A program made the position numbers and the translations under genes. Below the pieces are notes generated by a model. It saw nothing but the letters and a program-made list of their open reading frames with translations, had not been told where the DNA came from and ran no database searches. A DNA stretch of 64,000 nt from Marinobacter similis (GTDB lineage Bacteria > Pseudomonadota > Gammaproteobacteria > Pseudomonadales > Oleiphilaceae), in contig NZ_CP007151.1 of assembly GCF_000830985.1 (NCBI RefSeq), positions 1,736,001-1,800,000 of the forward strand, written 5' to 3'. Numbering within the stretch: position 1 is the stretch's first letter; every line of letters begins with the position of its first letter. Below, piece by piece: positions 50,238 through 58,961 of this stretch.

Positions 50238-51164
50238 TCACAGACCACGGTTCTTCAGGCGGTTGGCTTGTGAGCGATAGAGTGACACCGGATTGGTCCA
50301 GAGCGAGCGAACCCCAAACAGGTGGTTGATGGCATCAACGTGGTTCATGTCGTAGTGAGTGCCGATGACGTTGCCCATCTTGGTGGAGCAGACGCCGACT
50401 AAGCCATCGCTGGGCTCACCGCCAAAGGCCAGGGAGGTAATGCCAAGGAAGGGGTCGGTAGCATCGAGAATGTTGGTCCAGACTCCGCGGCCGGTCCATG
50501 AGAAGTACTTGATGCGGTTGCCGTTGATCCAGACATCTTCATTGGTGCCAGAGCAGGAGGAGCGGTTTACGCCTTTCCAGCCGAGGGCGTCGTTGAGATC
50601 AGTGGTGCCTCGGGTGGTCAGGGTTTCCAGGGCTGCGACGCCATCCTGTGGATTGCTGGAGCCGGACAGGGCGTTCACCAGGCCGCCCAGAGCATTGGCA
50701 ATGGCCTGGGCGCCACCCTCAACATAGCTTCCCGGTGGCAGTACACCACGGACCACGTCCGCCACGGTGGAGCCCTTGTTTACCCCGTTGATGGAGGTGA
50801 TGGAGGCAATCTTGTGGGGAATGAGTGACGCGGTGACCCGGGAGGTGGGCGCACCCTGGCTATGGGCCATCAGGTTCACCTTGGAGTGGCCCAGGCCGTT
50901 GACGTAGTTGGCCAGCTGCTGGCCACGCTGTTCACTGCTGTTAACGAAGGAAACACTGGCGGAATAGACTCGCGCACCGCTGCGTTCCAGGTTCCAGGGA
51001 ATGGTGTGGAAGTAGTTGATCAGACCGCCGATGGTGTTGAAACCGGTGACGCCATGGACCAGAACGATGGGGTGCCGGGTTGAGGTATAGCCTGCGTGGG
51101 TGAAGAATGAGACTGACAACAGGACGAGCCCCAGCGCGAAGGCTGCGGTTTTTCTTATACGCAT
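50238..51164 (-). CDS. lipA: Secreted triacylglycerol lipase, family I (foldase-dependent)
   Basis: A secreted lipase of 308 aa with a Sec signal (FALGLVLLSVSFFTHA). The oxyanion strand is HPIVLVHGVTGFN. The nucleophile is Ser in NLMAHSQGAPTSR, where family members usually have GHSxGG. The acid is probably Asp in SDGLVGVCS and the His in MNHVDAINHLFG. The pair of Cys expected for the disulfide is visible (SSCSG and GVCS). The ATG at 51164 precedes the signal. Export by a type II system is expected. The foldase gene follows. Confidence 0.9.
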   Translation of the reverse strand: MRIRKTAAFALGLVLLSVSFFTHAGYTSTRHPIVLVHGVTGFNTIGGLINYFHTIPWNLERSGARVYSASVSFVNSSEQRGQQLANYVNGLGHSKVNLMAHSQGAPTSRVTASLIPHKIASITSINGVNKGSTVADVVRGVLPPGSYVEGGAQAIANALGGLVNALSGSSNPQDGVAALETLTTRGTTDLNDALGWKGVNRSSCSGTNEDVWINGNRIKYFSWTGRGVWTNILDATDPFLGITSLAFGGEPSDGLVGVCSTKMGNVIGTHYDMNHVDAINHLFGVRSLWTNPVSLYRSQANRLKNRGL

Positions 51165-51348
51165 GATTAACTCCAATTGTTGTTGTAAGCGGCCACGTTA
51201 GTGCGGCCATAGGTCGTTAATGCGTTGTCGATTATTGGTGTCCAGGCAGGGGCAATAAATCGCCCATTTGGGGGAGGGGTGTGAGCGAATAGTGGCGATA
51301 GGGTTATCGGGGCAGACTGCTTAGGAGAGAGTGCTCACAGAGAAGCGT

Positions 51349-51663
51349 TCACGGATGCCGGTGAGCGTCCAGTTCCATGTGCATGATGCGTTGACCCAGC
51401 ATGATGATCCGCCCGGTATAGCGCTCCTCTCCGGTGCTGGTGAAATCGAACAGGAATCGGCGCCAGACCCTGATCCGGCCTTCGGGGTCGCGCTTGAACC
51501 AGATTCCGCGGAGAAAAACGGCGTCGTCCAGCAGCATCACGTCCATCGATTTGCAGTAGCGGCGAGCGGCCAGCAGCACAAAGTCCTTGATGGCCTTGGC
51601 ACGCCACCAGTACCAGACAACGAACGTAGCTGTGAAGAGCCAGAAAAGGGTTCCGAGGGTCAC
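51349..51663 (-). CDS. DUF3301 family small membrane protein
   Basis: A protein of 104 aa with one N-terminal membrane helix (LFWLFTATFVVWYWW) and a conserved cytosolic tail (YCKSMDVMLLDDAVFLRGIW, RRFLFDFTSTGEERYTGRII). These match the DUF3301 family, whose function is unknown. The start is a GTG. It stands between the lipase and RND genes. A longer competing frame on the same strand has no family support. Confidence 0.82.
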   Translation of the reverse strand: MTLGTLFWLFTATFVVWYWWRAKAIKDFVLLAARRYCKSMDVMLLDDAVFLRGIWFKRDPEGRIRVWRRFLFDFTSTGEERYTGRIIMLGQRIMHMELDAHRHP

Positions 51664-51782
51664 GATAAACGCAGCTTCAATGGGAGTGGAGAGTAAAGGA
51701 TGGGCCCCAGACTACCCCATCAGGGCGGCCCGGGGAAATACTGCCCGGCATGTCGGCACGCCGGGCAGGGATCGGGCAAGGC

Positions 51783-54700
51783 TCAGTGTGTAGTCTTGTT
51801 GTGGTCCCGGGCCAGCAGGATATAGAACGCCGGCAACACGAAGATGGTGAACAGCGTACCGATACCCAGGCCCGCACTGATGGTGAGGCCGATGGCAAAC
51901 CGGCTCTCGGCACCGGGGCCGACCGCGATCAGCAGTGGCACCATGGCGAAGATAAGCGCCAGTGACGTCATGATGATCGGGCGCAGGCGGATGGCCGCCG
52001 CTTCGATGACTGCCTTGATCTTGTCCAGCCCGCGTTCGACCTGGAGCTGGTTGGCGAACTCCACGATCAGTATGCCGTTCTTGGACACCACCCCGATCAG
52101 GGTAATCAGCCCACCTGGGTATAGATGTTCATGCTGGCAAAGCCGAGCACGATAAACGACATGGCGCCGGCTACCGACATGGGCACTGATACCAGGATGA
52201 TCAGCGGATCACGCCAGCTTTCGAACTGTGCCGCAAGCACCAGGTAGATCACCAGCAGCGACAGGAAGAAGGTCACCACCAGCGCGCTGCCCTGGGTGGC
52301 TAGCTGCCGGCTTTGACCGGTGTAGTCGAAGCTGAAGCCCTGGGGGAACACTTCCTCGGCGGTCTTCTCCATGTAGTCCATGGCCGTACCCGCGGCGACA
52401 CCCGGCATCACCACACCCTGGAGCGTGAGCGAGTTTTGTTGGTTGAACTGGGTACGTGATGAGGGTTCAACGTCATTGCTGAAGCTCACCACGCTGCCCA
52501 GGGGCACCAGAGTGCCGGTATCGGAACGGATGTAGTAATCGTTCAAGGCCTGGGAGTCCAGACGGAATTTCTGGTCAACCTGGGGTATTACCTGGTACGA
52601 CCGGCCTTCCATGTTAAATCGATTGATGTAACCACCACCCAGCATGCTGGACAGTGCCTGGCCAACGTCCTGCATCGAAAGCCCCAGATCGGCTACTCGA
52701 TCCCGGTCGACCTTGATCCGGGTGATGGGCCGGTCGAAGTTGATCGACTTCTGCAGGAACATGAAGTTGCCGCTACCCATGGCTTCACCCAGCAGCTCGT
52801 CCGCCACCTGGTTCAGCTGCTCATAGCTGTTGCCAGTAGTGATCACGAACTGGAACGGCAGGCCGCCACCAGAACCGGGCAGCGACGGCCGTGGGAACAC
52901 CGCGGTTTGCAGACCGGTTACCTTGCTAAGTTCGGCGTCCAGTTGCGGTTGTGCCTCGAACTGGGAAATTTCCCGCTCGCTCCAGGGCGCCATCTTGAAA
53001 CCACCGAACACGGCATTCGGCCCGGTGAAGCCAATGATCATGAAGTCTTCCTCGTACCCGGGCAGGGATGACATCCGGCTCTGGATCTCGTCGCCGTGCT
53101 CCTGCAGGTAATCGAGGGTTGAGGTCTGTGGTCCCAGTCCCTGATAGAACAGAATGCCCTGGTCTTCGGTCGGCGCCAGCTCGTTCTGGCTCATCATTGC
53201 CATGAAGTAGATGGAGCCGAGTACGACAAAGGCAAAGAAAATGACCACCGATTTGGTTTCCATCAGCGAGGTCAGTGCCCGTTTGTAGCCATTGGACAGG
53301 CCGTTGAAGCTGCGCTCGACCAGACCCTCGAATTTGCCGGGGTTGCCGTGGGGTTTCAGTACCATGCCAGACAGCATTGGCGACAGGGTCAGGGCCACGA
53401 TACCGGAGATCACCACGGCGCCGGCCAGGGTGAAGGCGAATTCGGTAAACAGCGAACCGACCAAACCGCCCATGAAACCAATCGGTGCATAGACGGCGAC
53501 CAGGGTGGTGGTCATGGCGATGATTGGCACCGCCATTTCCCGGGCGCCTTGATGGCGGCATCAAACCGGGTCTCACCCTGCTCGATGTGGCGGTGCACAT
53601 TTTCGACCACGATGATGGCATCGTCGACCACCAGGCCAATGGCCAGAACCATCGACAGCAGGGTAAGCAAGTTCAAGGAGAAGCCAAACATCAGCATGAT
53701 AAAGGCGCCACCCACCAACGACAGCGGCACTGCCACTGATGGCACGATGGAGGCACGAACGGAGCCCAGGCACAGGAATACCACCACCAGTACGATCACC
53801 AGTGCTTCCAACAGAGTCTTGATAACTTCGTTGATGGAGTCTTCGATAAAGTCGGAGGCGTCGTACGCCAGCCGGACGTTCAGACCGGAGGGCAGTTGGC
53901 TCTCGATATCAGGCAGTGAATCTTTCACCAGGCCGGCAACAGTGAGGGGGTTGGCGCCGGGTGCCAGCTCGATAGCGACGTAGGTAGCCGGGTCGCCTTT
54001 ATACAGCGCGAGCTGGTCGTAGGATTCAGAACCGAGCTCCACGCGGGCGATGTCCTGTAGGCGAATCTGGGTGCTGCCGGACTGCTTCACCACCAGGTTG
54101 CGGAACTGGTCAGGGTCGGCGACATCAGTGTCGCTGGTCATGCTGATTGCGGTGTACTGACTTGGTGTTGCCGACCGCAGCCTGGTAGTTGTTGGCGCGC
54201 AACTTGGCGACGACTTCCGGTGGTGTCATGTCTACCGCGGCTAGTCGCTCCGGGTCTAGCCAGACTCTCAGGGCAAACTTGCGGCCAATGAGGTCGGCCT
54301 TGCCGACGCCGGGGAGTGCCTGCAGCTTTGGCTGCACGACGCGGGTCAGGTAATCGGAGATCTGCGGAACTTCCAGCTCACTACTGTAGAACGCGATGTA
54401 CATCAGCGCCGTGGAGTCACCAGTAGTGGACGTGATAACCGGATCCTGGGCTTCGGCCGGCAGCACGTTGCGCTGACTGGCCACCTTGGCCTGGATTTCC
54501 GCCAATGCGGCGTTGGCATCGTAGTTGAGCACCATCTTGGCTTCGATGGTGGAAGTGCCCTGGGAGCTTGTGGAGGTCAGGTAGTCGATGCCGCTGGCTT
54601 CGGCAATGGCCTGTTGCAACGGGGTGGTGATGAACCCTTTGATCAGATCCGAGCTGGCACCGGGGTAGGCCGTGGTGACGGTTACCGTGGTGCTTTCAAG

Positions 54701-54817
54701 TTCCGGATACTGCCGGATTTCCATCTCCATAGCCGCTCGGGCGCCGAGCAGCAGGATCAGTAGGCTGACCACCGTTGCCAATACTGGACGGTGGATAAAA
54801 ATGTCGGTAAATCGCAT
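51783..54817 (-). CDS. RND multidrug efflux permease (three frame breaks)
   Basis: An inner-membrane proton-drug antiporter of about 1012 aa of the HAE1/AcrB family. It opens MRFTDIFIHRPVLATVVSLL; the porter-domain entry (QYPELESTTVTVTT) and late helices (GVVSKNGILIVEFANQ) are typical. Breaks occur near 54150 (net minus two or plus one), 53525 and 52105 (one G each). Repair restores ..AIKGAREMAVPIIAMTT.. and ..IYTQVGLITLIGVVSK... It is coupled to the adaptor gene by a TAATG overlap. No outer-membrane channel gene is adjacent. Confidence 0.9.
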
Positions 54818-55920
54818 TATTCAGACGCCTCCTTTGACTGGGCGGAGTCGTCCTGAATCGCGACTGGCTGGCCAGCTCGCAACCGCAGCAGGCCTTTGGA
54901 GACGATGGTTCCGCCTTCTTCCAGACCCGACAGAATGGCCACTTTATTGTTCCGGGTCTCACCGGTCACCACGGTGCGGCGGGTGACGACCTGGGTGTCG
55001 TCATCGTTCTTGCCAATGACAAACACGAAGTCACCGTAGGTGTTGTAGGAGACAGCCGTGCGCGGAACGGTGACCACTTCGTTGTCTTCCGGCTGGCGAG
55101 TCATGACAGTGGCGAACATGCCCGGGCGCAGAAGCTGTTCTTCGTTATCGAGCGTGGCGCGAATACGCACGGTGCGGGTTTCCGGGTTAACCGAGGTGTT
55201 GATGGCGGCGACGGTGCCCTTGAAATCGCGCTCGCGCACGGCGGCGACGGTTGCTACAACCGGGTAGCCAGTTTGCACGTCCGGCAGGTTCTTCTCCGAC
55301 AGGGTGTAATCCACGTAAATCGGATCCAGCATGTTGATTTCAACGATGGGGGTGCCGGTGGCGACGTATTCGCCACGGTCGACCATGCGGATACCGAGAC
55401 GACCATCGAAAGGCGCGCGGATGATTTTCTTGCTCAACTGGGCTTCAGCTTCGTTGACCCGAGCCCGGGCGGCGTCGAAGTTGGCTTTGGCCTCGTCGTA
55501 CTGGGACTGGGACACAGCGCGCTTGGGCAGCAGGTCAGACACCCGCTTGAATTCCTGCTCGGCCAGCTGGGCTTCGGCGCGACGGGTGCGCAGGGCCGCC
55601 TGGTCGATGGCGGAATCGATACGCAGCAGCACGTCGCCCTGCTTGACGGTGTCACCTGATTCGAAGTTGACCACTTCGACCACTCCGGGCACCTCGTTGG
55701 CGACCTGAACGCCGTTTACCGCTTCGATGCTGCCCACGGCTTTGATGGCAGGTGTCCATTTTTCGATTTTGGCTTCAACGGCGGACACTTGAGCCGGTGG
55801 GCGTGGCTGACTCATCTGTTCTTCCATCTGGCCAAACTGGTAGAACTTGTAACCAAAAATGCCGCCAAGGACGACGCCAAGAAAGATGATAACGATCACG
55901 AAGCGGGAGGCAGTACGCAT
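54817..55920 (-). CDS. RND efflux periplasmic adaptor (membrane fusion protein)
   Basis: A HlyD/AcrA-type adaptor of 367 aa bridging the RND pump and an outer-membrane channel. It has an N-terminal membrane anchor (FVIVIIFLGVVLGGIFGY), a barrel-sandwich/lipoyl half (VEVVNFESGDTVKQGDVLLR), a coiled-coil hairpin (about 105-165) and a lipoyl return APFDGRLGIRMVDRGEYV. I chose the ATG at 55920. The stop TAA overlaps the permease ATG by one base. An operator-like repeat lies about 55 bp upstream. Confidence 0.92.
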   Translation of the reverse strand: MRTASRFVIVIIFLGVVLGGIFGYKFYQFGQMEEQMSQPRPPAQVSAVEAKIEKWTPAIKAVGSIEAVNGVQVANEVPGVVEVVNFESGDTVKQGDVLLRIDSAIDQAALRTRRAEAQLAEQEFKRVSDLLPKRAVSQSQYDEAKANFDAARARVNEAEAQLSKKIIRAPFDGRLGIRMVDRGEYVATGTPIVEINMLDPIYVDYTLSEKNLPDVQTGYPVVATVAAVRERDFKGTVAAINTSVNPETRTVRIRATLDNEEQLLRPGMFATVMTRQPEDNEVVTVPRTAVSYNTYGDFVFVIGKNDDDTQVVTRRTVVTGETRNNKVAILSGLEEGGTIVSKGLLRLRAGQPVAIQDDSAQSKEASE

Positions 55921-55974
55921 AATTCGGGTCCTGGGAATCGGGTTTGTTCTTTCGTGGGTGCAGCCGGAAAATAC

Positions 55975-55992
55975 ATGTTTTCTACAAAACAT
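55975..55992. promoter_or_regulatory. Inverted repeat ATGTTTT-CTAC-AAAACAT upstream of the efflux operon
   Basis: A perfect 7-bp inverted repeat with a 4-bp spacer. It is followed within 12 bp by a partial second copy of its right half (CTACAAAACAT then CTACAAAATAT). It lies upstream of the adaptor gene, in AT-rich promoter-like sequence. TetR- or MarR-type pump repressors bind such sites, but no regulator gene is adjacent. Confidence 0.5.
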
Positions 55993-56162
55993 AGCATCCT
56001 ACAAAATATGCAGGGTGCTTGTCACCGGGTTGTCGGTATTTCTGCGTAGGGCGCCTGGGCGTTTGGGACTCCGGTGACGCTGCCGGCTTACGCGCTCGAG
56101 GCTGGTATTGTCGACGGAAGAAGTGACAGAATTACGACCATTCATTCGCTAAGGATCAACCC

Positions 56163-56705
56163 ATGCACTGGATTCTCGGTATCGCTCTGGCGGCTGCTGT
56201 CTTTGTCATTCTGAAGCAGTGGGGGGCGTTGTCGCCCGACAAGCAGAAAACCGCAATCTGGAAAGGCGTGCTGGTGGTCGGCGGCGCGCTGCTGCTGTTT
56301 CTGGTGCTGACCGGGCGGGTGCATGTGCTCACTGCGGCGGTGGCGGCGGTGCTGCCGCTATTGCGCAAGTTGCCGGCGCTGCTCAAATTCATGCCCATGG
56401 TGAAACAGCATCTGGGCCGGGGTGATGGGAGTGGTGCTGGGCAGGGTTCTGGGGATGAACAGTACGAGAAGGGCTCGGGTCGTTCTGCCGCCCATGGGGG
56501 CATGTCGAAGCAGGAAGCGTGCGAAATTCTGGGGGTAGCCCGCGGTTGCGAGGAACAGGAGGTCGTTGCGGCGCACCGCCGTTTGATCCAGAAACTGCAT
56601 CCGGACCGCGGCGGCAATGATTATCTGGCGGCCAAGATCAACGAGGCAAAAGCCGTTCTACTTCGAGGCCGTTCCCGCGCCGACGCCCACAGCCAAGACA
56701 GTTGA
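56163..56705 (+). CDS. Membrane-anchored J-domain protein (DjlB/Tim14-like)
   Basis: A protein of 180 aa with N-terminal membrane helices ([30 protein letters not shown]), a Gly/Ser-rich linker and a C-terminal J domain (about 112-170). The J domain has the HPD motif in [19 protein letters not shown]. It resembles Tim14/DjlC-type proteins in which the J domain is at the very end. It ends 3 bp before the convergent secretin-N gene. Confidence 0.85.
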   Translation: MHWILGIALAAAVFVILKQWGALSPDKQKTAIWKGVLVVGGALLLFLVLTGRVHVLTAAVAAVLPLLRKLPALLKFMPMVKQHLGRGDGSGAGQGSGDEQYEKGSGRSAAHGGMSKQEACEILGVARGCEEQEVVAAHRRLIQKLHPDRGGNDYLAAKINEAKAVLLRGRSRADAHSQDS

Positions 56706-56708
56706 CGG

Positions 56709-57515
56709 TTAGCGCAGGATGTCGACCTTGACCTCGAAGCTGCGGTTGTCGGAACGGCTACTGTTAACACTGTAAGTGATGCCCGAGCGCTCAGTGTTGG
56801 CGGAGGTGGAGGTGCTGCCCAGTGCCACCCATTCGCCCGGTTCCACCCGGCGAATGGTTACCACGGCCTCGGTTTCATAGCCGGGCAGGGCCGCCGGATC
56901 TTCCTCGAACGATACAATACTCACCTCAATTGCCCGGTCCGAAATAACCTGCGGGCTTACCAGGAAACCACTGCGGGTTTCGACCTGTTGGAGAATAGCC
57001 GCCGGGTTGCGCCCACCCTGAACAGCAAACGGCAGGGTTCGGACCTGGCCGGAGGTGATGTGGGCCGACTGGCCATCCTGCACCACCAGGGTTCGGAGCT
57101 GGCTGTTGTTGGTGCTGGTGACTTTGCGCTCAACGGTGACGTTGACCCGTTTCTCCGAACCGGAGACTCCGGCCCCGGAACGTTTTCCACCAATATCCTG
57201 ACGGGACCGGACGGTGATGCGCAGCTGCGCTGGTGCCACATCCATGGTGTCGATGAGCATGCCGATTTCATCCAGCAAGGCAGGCTCACCTCGCACGACC
57301 ACCTGTTGGCCCCGAGCGGTAATGGTAACCGGGGCGTTCTGGTAAAGCTCACGGATCTGCTGGGCGACGTCGTCCGCGGGGCGGTTCTGTAACTCGTAGA
57401 CTCGTGCCTCAGCCTGGGCCGTGGCCGGCAATATTAGCAGGCTCAGGAACAGGGCCAGGATCCGGGGCAAATTAACCGGACCGCGTCGGAGAAAATGAGG
57501 TTCTGTGAGTGTCAT
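56709..57515 (-). CDS. Orphan secretin N-domain (NolW-like) periplasmic protein
   Basis: A protein of 268 aa with a Sec signal (ILALFLSLLILPATAQA) followed by a secretin-N/NolW-like repeat (about 40-105: YELQNRPADDVAQQIRELY, VVVRGEPALLDEIGMLI). A beta-rich C-terminal part follows. There is no secretin pore domain and no type II/III/IV secretion gene nearby. It may act as a periplasmic accessory to a remote secretin or be a repurposed domain. The ATG at 57515 directly precedes the signal; the much longer frame upstream crosses the aroG leader and is rejected. Confidence 0.75.
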   Translation of the reverse strand: MTLTEPHFLRRGPVNLPRILALFLSLLILPATAQAEARVYELQNRPADDVAQQIRELYQNAPVTITARGQQVVVRGEPALLDEIGMLIDTMDVAPAQLRITVRSRQDIGGKRSGAGVSGSEKRVNVTVERKVTSTNNSQLRTLVVQDGQSAHITSGQVRTLPFAVQGGRNPAAILQQVETRSGFLVSPQVISDRAIEVSIVSFEEDPAALPGYETEAVVTIRRVEPGEWVALGSTSTSANTERSGITYSVNSSRSDNRSFEVKVDILR

Positions 57516-57562
57516 ATTTGCTCCCGACCCTGCCGTCGACTGAAAAAGTCTGGACAACGGGG

Positions 57563-57592
57563 TTGCCAAGTTGAAAACCGGGGGTATATATT
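57563..57592 (+). promoter_or_regulatory. Candidate promoter of the DAHP synthase leader
   Basis: TTGCCA (57563-57568) and TATATA/TATATT (57585-57592), 16-18 bp apart, resemble -35 and -10 boxes. The predicted transcript start falls at about 57597-57599, immediately before the leader-peptide ATG. The leader might thus be leaderless, or a further promoter may lie upstream. Confidence 0.45.
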
Positions 57593-57599
57593 GAAAAGC

Positions 57600-57737
57600 A
57601 TGAAGACCACACACGCGATCTGTCAATTGAATGTTCTGCAAGCTTTCGGTGAAAAATCGATAGCGGCGATCGCTGCTGTGTTTTCTTGGTGGTTTGGATA
57701 TGGCTTTTATTTTAGCCAGAGCCAGGGCCGCCCATAA
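57600..57737 (+). CDS. Aromatic-rich leader peptide upstream of DAHP synthase
   Basis: A 45-codon open frame begins MKTTHAICQLNVLQAF. Near its end is a run of aromatic codons, FSWWFGYGFYF (57681-57713), with five Phe, two Trp and two Tyr in 11 codons. It stops at 57735-57737. A rho-independent terminator follows 64 bp later and aroG 132 bp later. This is the architecture of ribosome-mediated attenuation: starvation for aromatic amino acids would stall the ribosome in the run. No canonical ribosome site precedes the ATG. I know no named family for this peptide. Confidence 0.72.
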   Translation: MKTTHAICQLNVLQAFGEKSIAAIAAVFSWWFGYGFYFSQSQGRP

Positions 57738-57764
57738 GATCTTCATCGACCGAATAACGAGGAA

Positions 57765-57838
57765 GGCAGCCCGGCAGAAAACCCAGGCTGCCACCGGACT
57801 CAAAAAGCCCCGACTGGTAGCCCAGCCGGGGCTTTTTT
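57765..57838 (+). terminator. Attenuator: alternative hairpin and rho-independent terminator before aroG
   Basis: The terminator at 57802-57838 has stem AAAAAGCCCCG / CGGGGCTTTTT, extended by CTGG/CCAG around a TAGC loop, then a T6 tract. No plus-strand gene precedes it, so it can only act on the aroG leader transcript. Upstream, GGCAGCC (57765-57771) can pair with GGCTGCC (57786-57792). Alternatively, the overlapping AGCCCGG (57768-57774) can pair with the terminator right arm CCGGGGCT (57826-57833). These give mutually exclusive folds. Confidence 0.75.
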
Positions 57839-57869
57839 GATTCTGACACAGGGAAACGGGAACACTGAT

Positions 57870-58961
57870 ATGAACATGCCACCGAGTTCTGAGACGCTGA
57901 CAAGTTCTGCAGCGTTGAATGATACCAACGCACTGAACCAGCCAGCCACCGATACGGCAGTCAGTCAGCGCCAGGAAGTGGCCTTGCCCACCGCCGCCGG
58001 TTTGCGCCAGCAACTGCCGGTTTCGGCCAGCTTGGCCAGGCAGATCGCCGGGCAGCGCGAGGCCGTCCGAAAGATTCTGCGAGGCGAGGGTGACCGCACC
58101 CTTATTGTGATGGGGCCTTGCTCCATCCACGATGAAGTGGCGGCCCTGGAGTACGGTGAGAAGCTGAAGCGCCTCGCCGATTCTGTCAGTGACCGTTTCC
58201 TGATTGTGATGCGCGCCTATCTGGAAAAACCGCGGACCACCGTGGGCTGGAAGGGGCTGCTGTACGATCCCGAGCGCACCGGGGCCGGCGATCTGAACGA
58301 GGGCCTGGTTCGTTCCCGCCGACTGTTGCTGAATCTGTCACAGATGGGATTGCCGCTGGCAACCGAGGCGCTCAGCCCCTTTGCCATGGATTACCTGGGC
58401 GATCTGATCAGCTGGAGCGCCATCGGTGCCCGCACCACCGAATCCCAGATTCACCGGGAACTGGTGAGCGGCCTGCCGATGCCGGTGGGTTTCAAGAACG
58501 GAACCGACGGTGGTATTGGTGTCGCCACTAATGCCATGCGGTCGGCGGCCCACCCGCACCATCACATGGGAGTTTCAGACAGCGGTGCGCCGGTGATGAT
58601 CACCACCCAGGGCAACCCGGATACCCATCTGGTGATGCGGGGCGGACGTGGAATTACCAATTACGATGCCGACAGCATTGCCGTCGCGGTGCAGGCCCTG
58701 GCTGGGGCCAACCTGTCCACTTCAATCATGGTGGATTGCAGCCACGACAATGCCCAGAAGCAGGCGGAACGTCAGATCGACATCGCCCGTGAGGTCATGG
58801 CGCAGCGTGCGGCAGGTAACGACCACATCCGCGGCCTGATGCTGGAGAGTTTCCTGGAACCCGGGCGCCAGGATGACAGCGACGACCTGATCTTCGGCTG
58901 CTCGATTACAGATCCGTGCCTGGGCTGGAGCCAGACGGAGGCTCTGATCCGCTCACTGTAG
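57870..58961 (+). CDS. aroG: 3-deoxy-7-phosphoheptulonate (DAHP) synthase, class I
   Basis: The first enzyme of the shikimate pathway, condensing PEP and erythrose-4-phosphate. The 363-aa protein is of the AroF/G/H type, with VMGPCSIHDEVAALEYG, MRAYLEKPRTTVGWKGL, WSAIGARTTESQ, GFKNGTDGG and MVDCSHDNAQKQ. An N-terminal extension of about 45 residues is low-complexity. The isozyme (Phe-, Tyr- or Trp-sensitive) cannot be told from these features. It is preceded by the aromatic leader and terminator. The 3' end overlaps the lysE-type gene by 56 bp. Confidence 0.93.
   Translation: MNMPPSSETLTSSAALNDTNALNQPATDTAVSQRQEVALPTAAGLRQQLPVSASLARQIAGQREAVRKILRGEGDRTLIVMGPCSIHDEVAALEYGEKLKRLADSVSDRFLIVMRAYLEKPRTTVGWKGLLYDPERTGAGDLNEGLVRSRRLLLNLSQMGLPLATEALSPFAMDYLGDLISWSAIGARTTESQIHRELVSGLPMPVGFKNGTDGGIGVATNAMRSAAHPHHHMGVSDSGAPVMITTQGNPDTHLVMRGGRGITNYDADSIAVAVQALAGANLSTSIMVDCSHDNAQKQAERQIDIAREVMAQRAAGNDHIRGLMLESFLEPGRQDDSDDLIFGCSITDPCLGWSQTEALIRSL

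Noticed and set aside
57516..58130. N-terminal extension of the secretin-N protein up to 58130
   Set aside because: The extension runs antisense through the leader and the start of aroG; the signal peptide directly after the ATG at 57515 fixes the real start.
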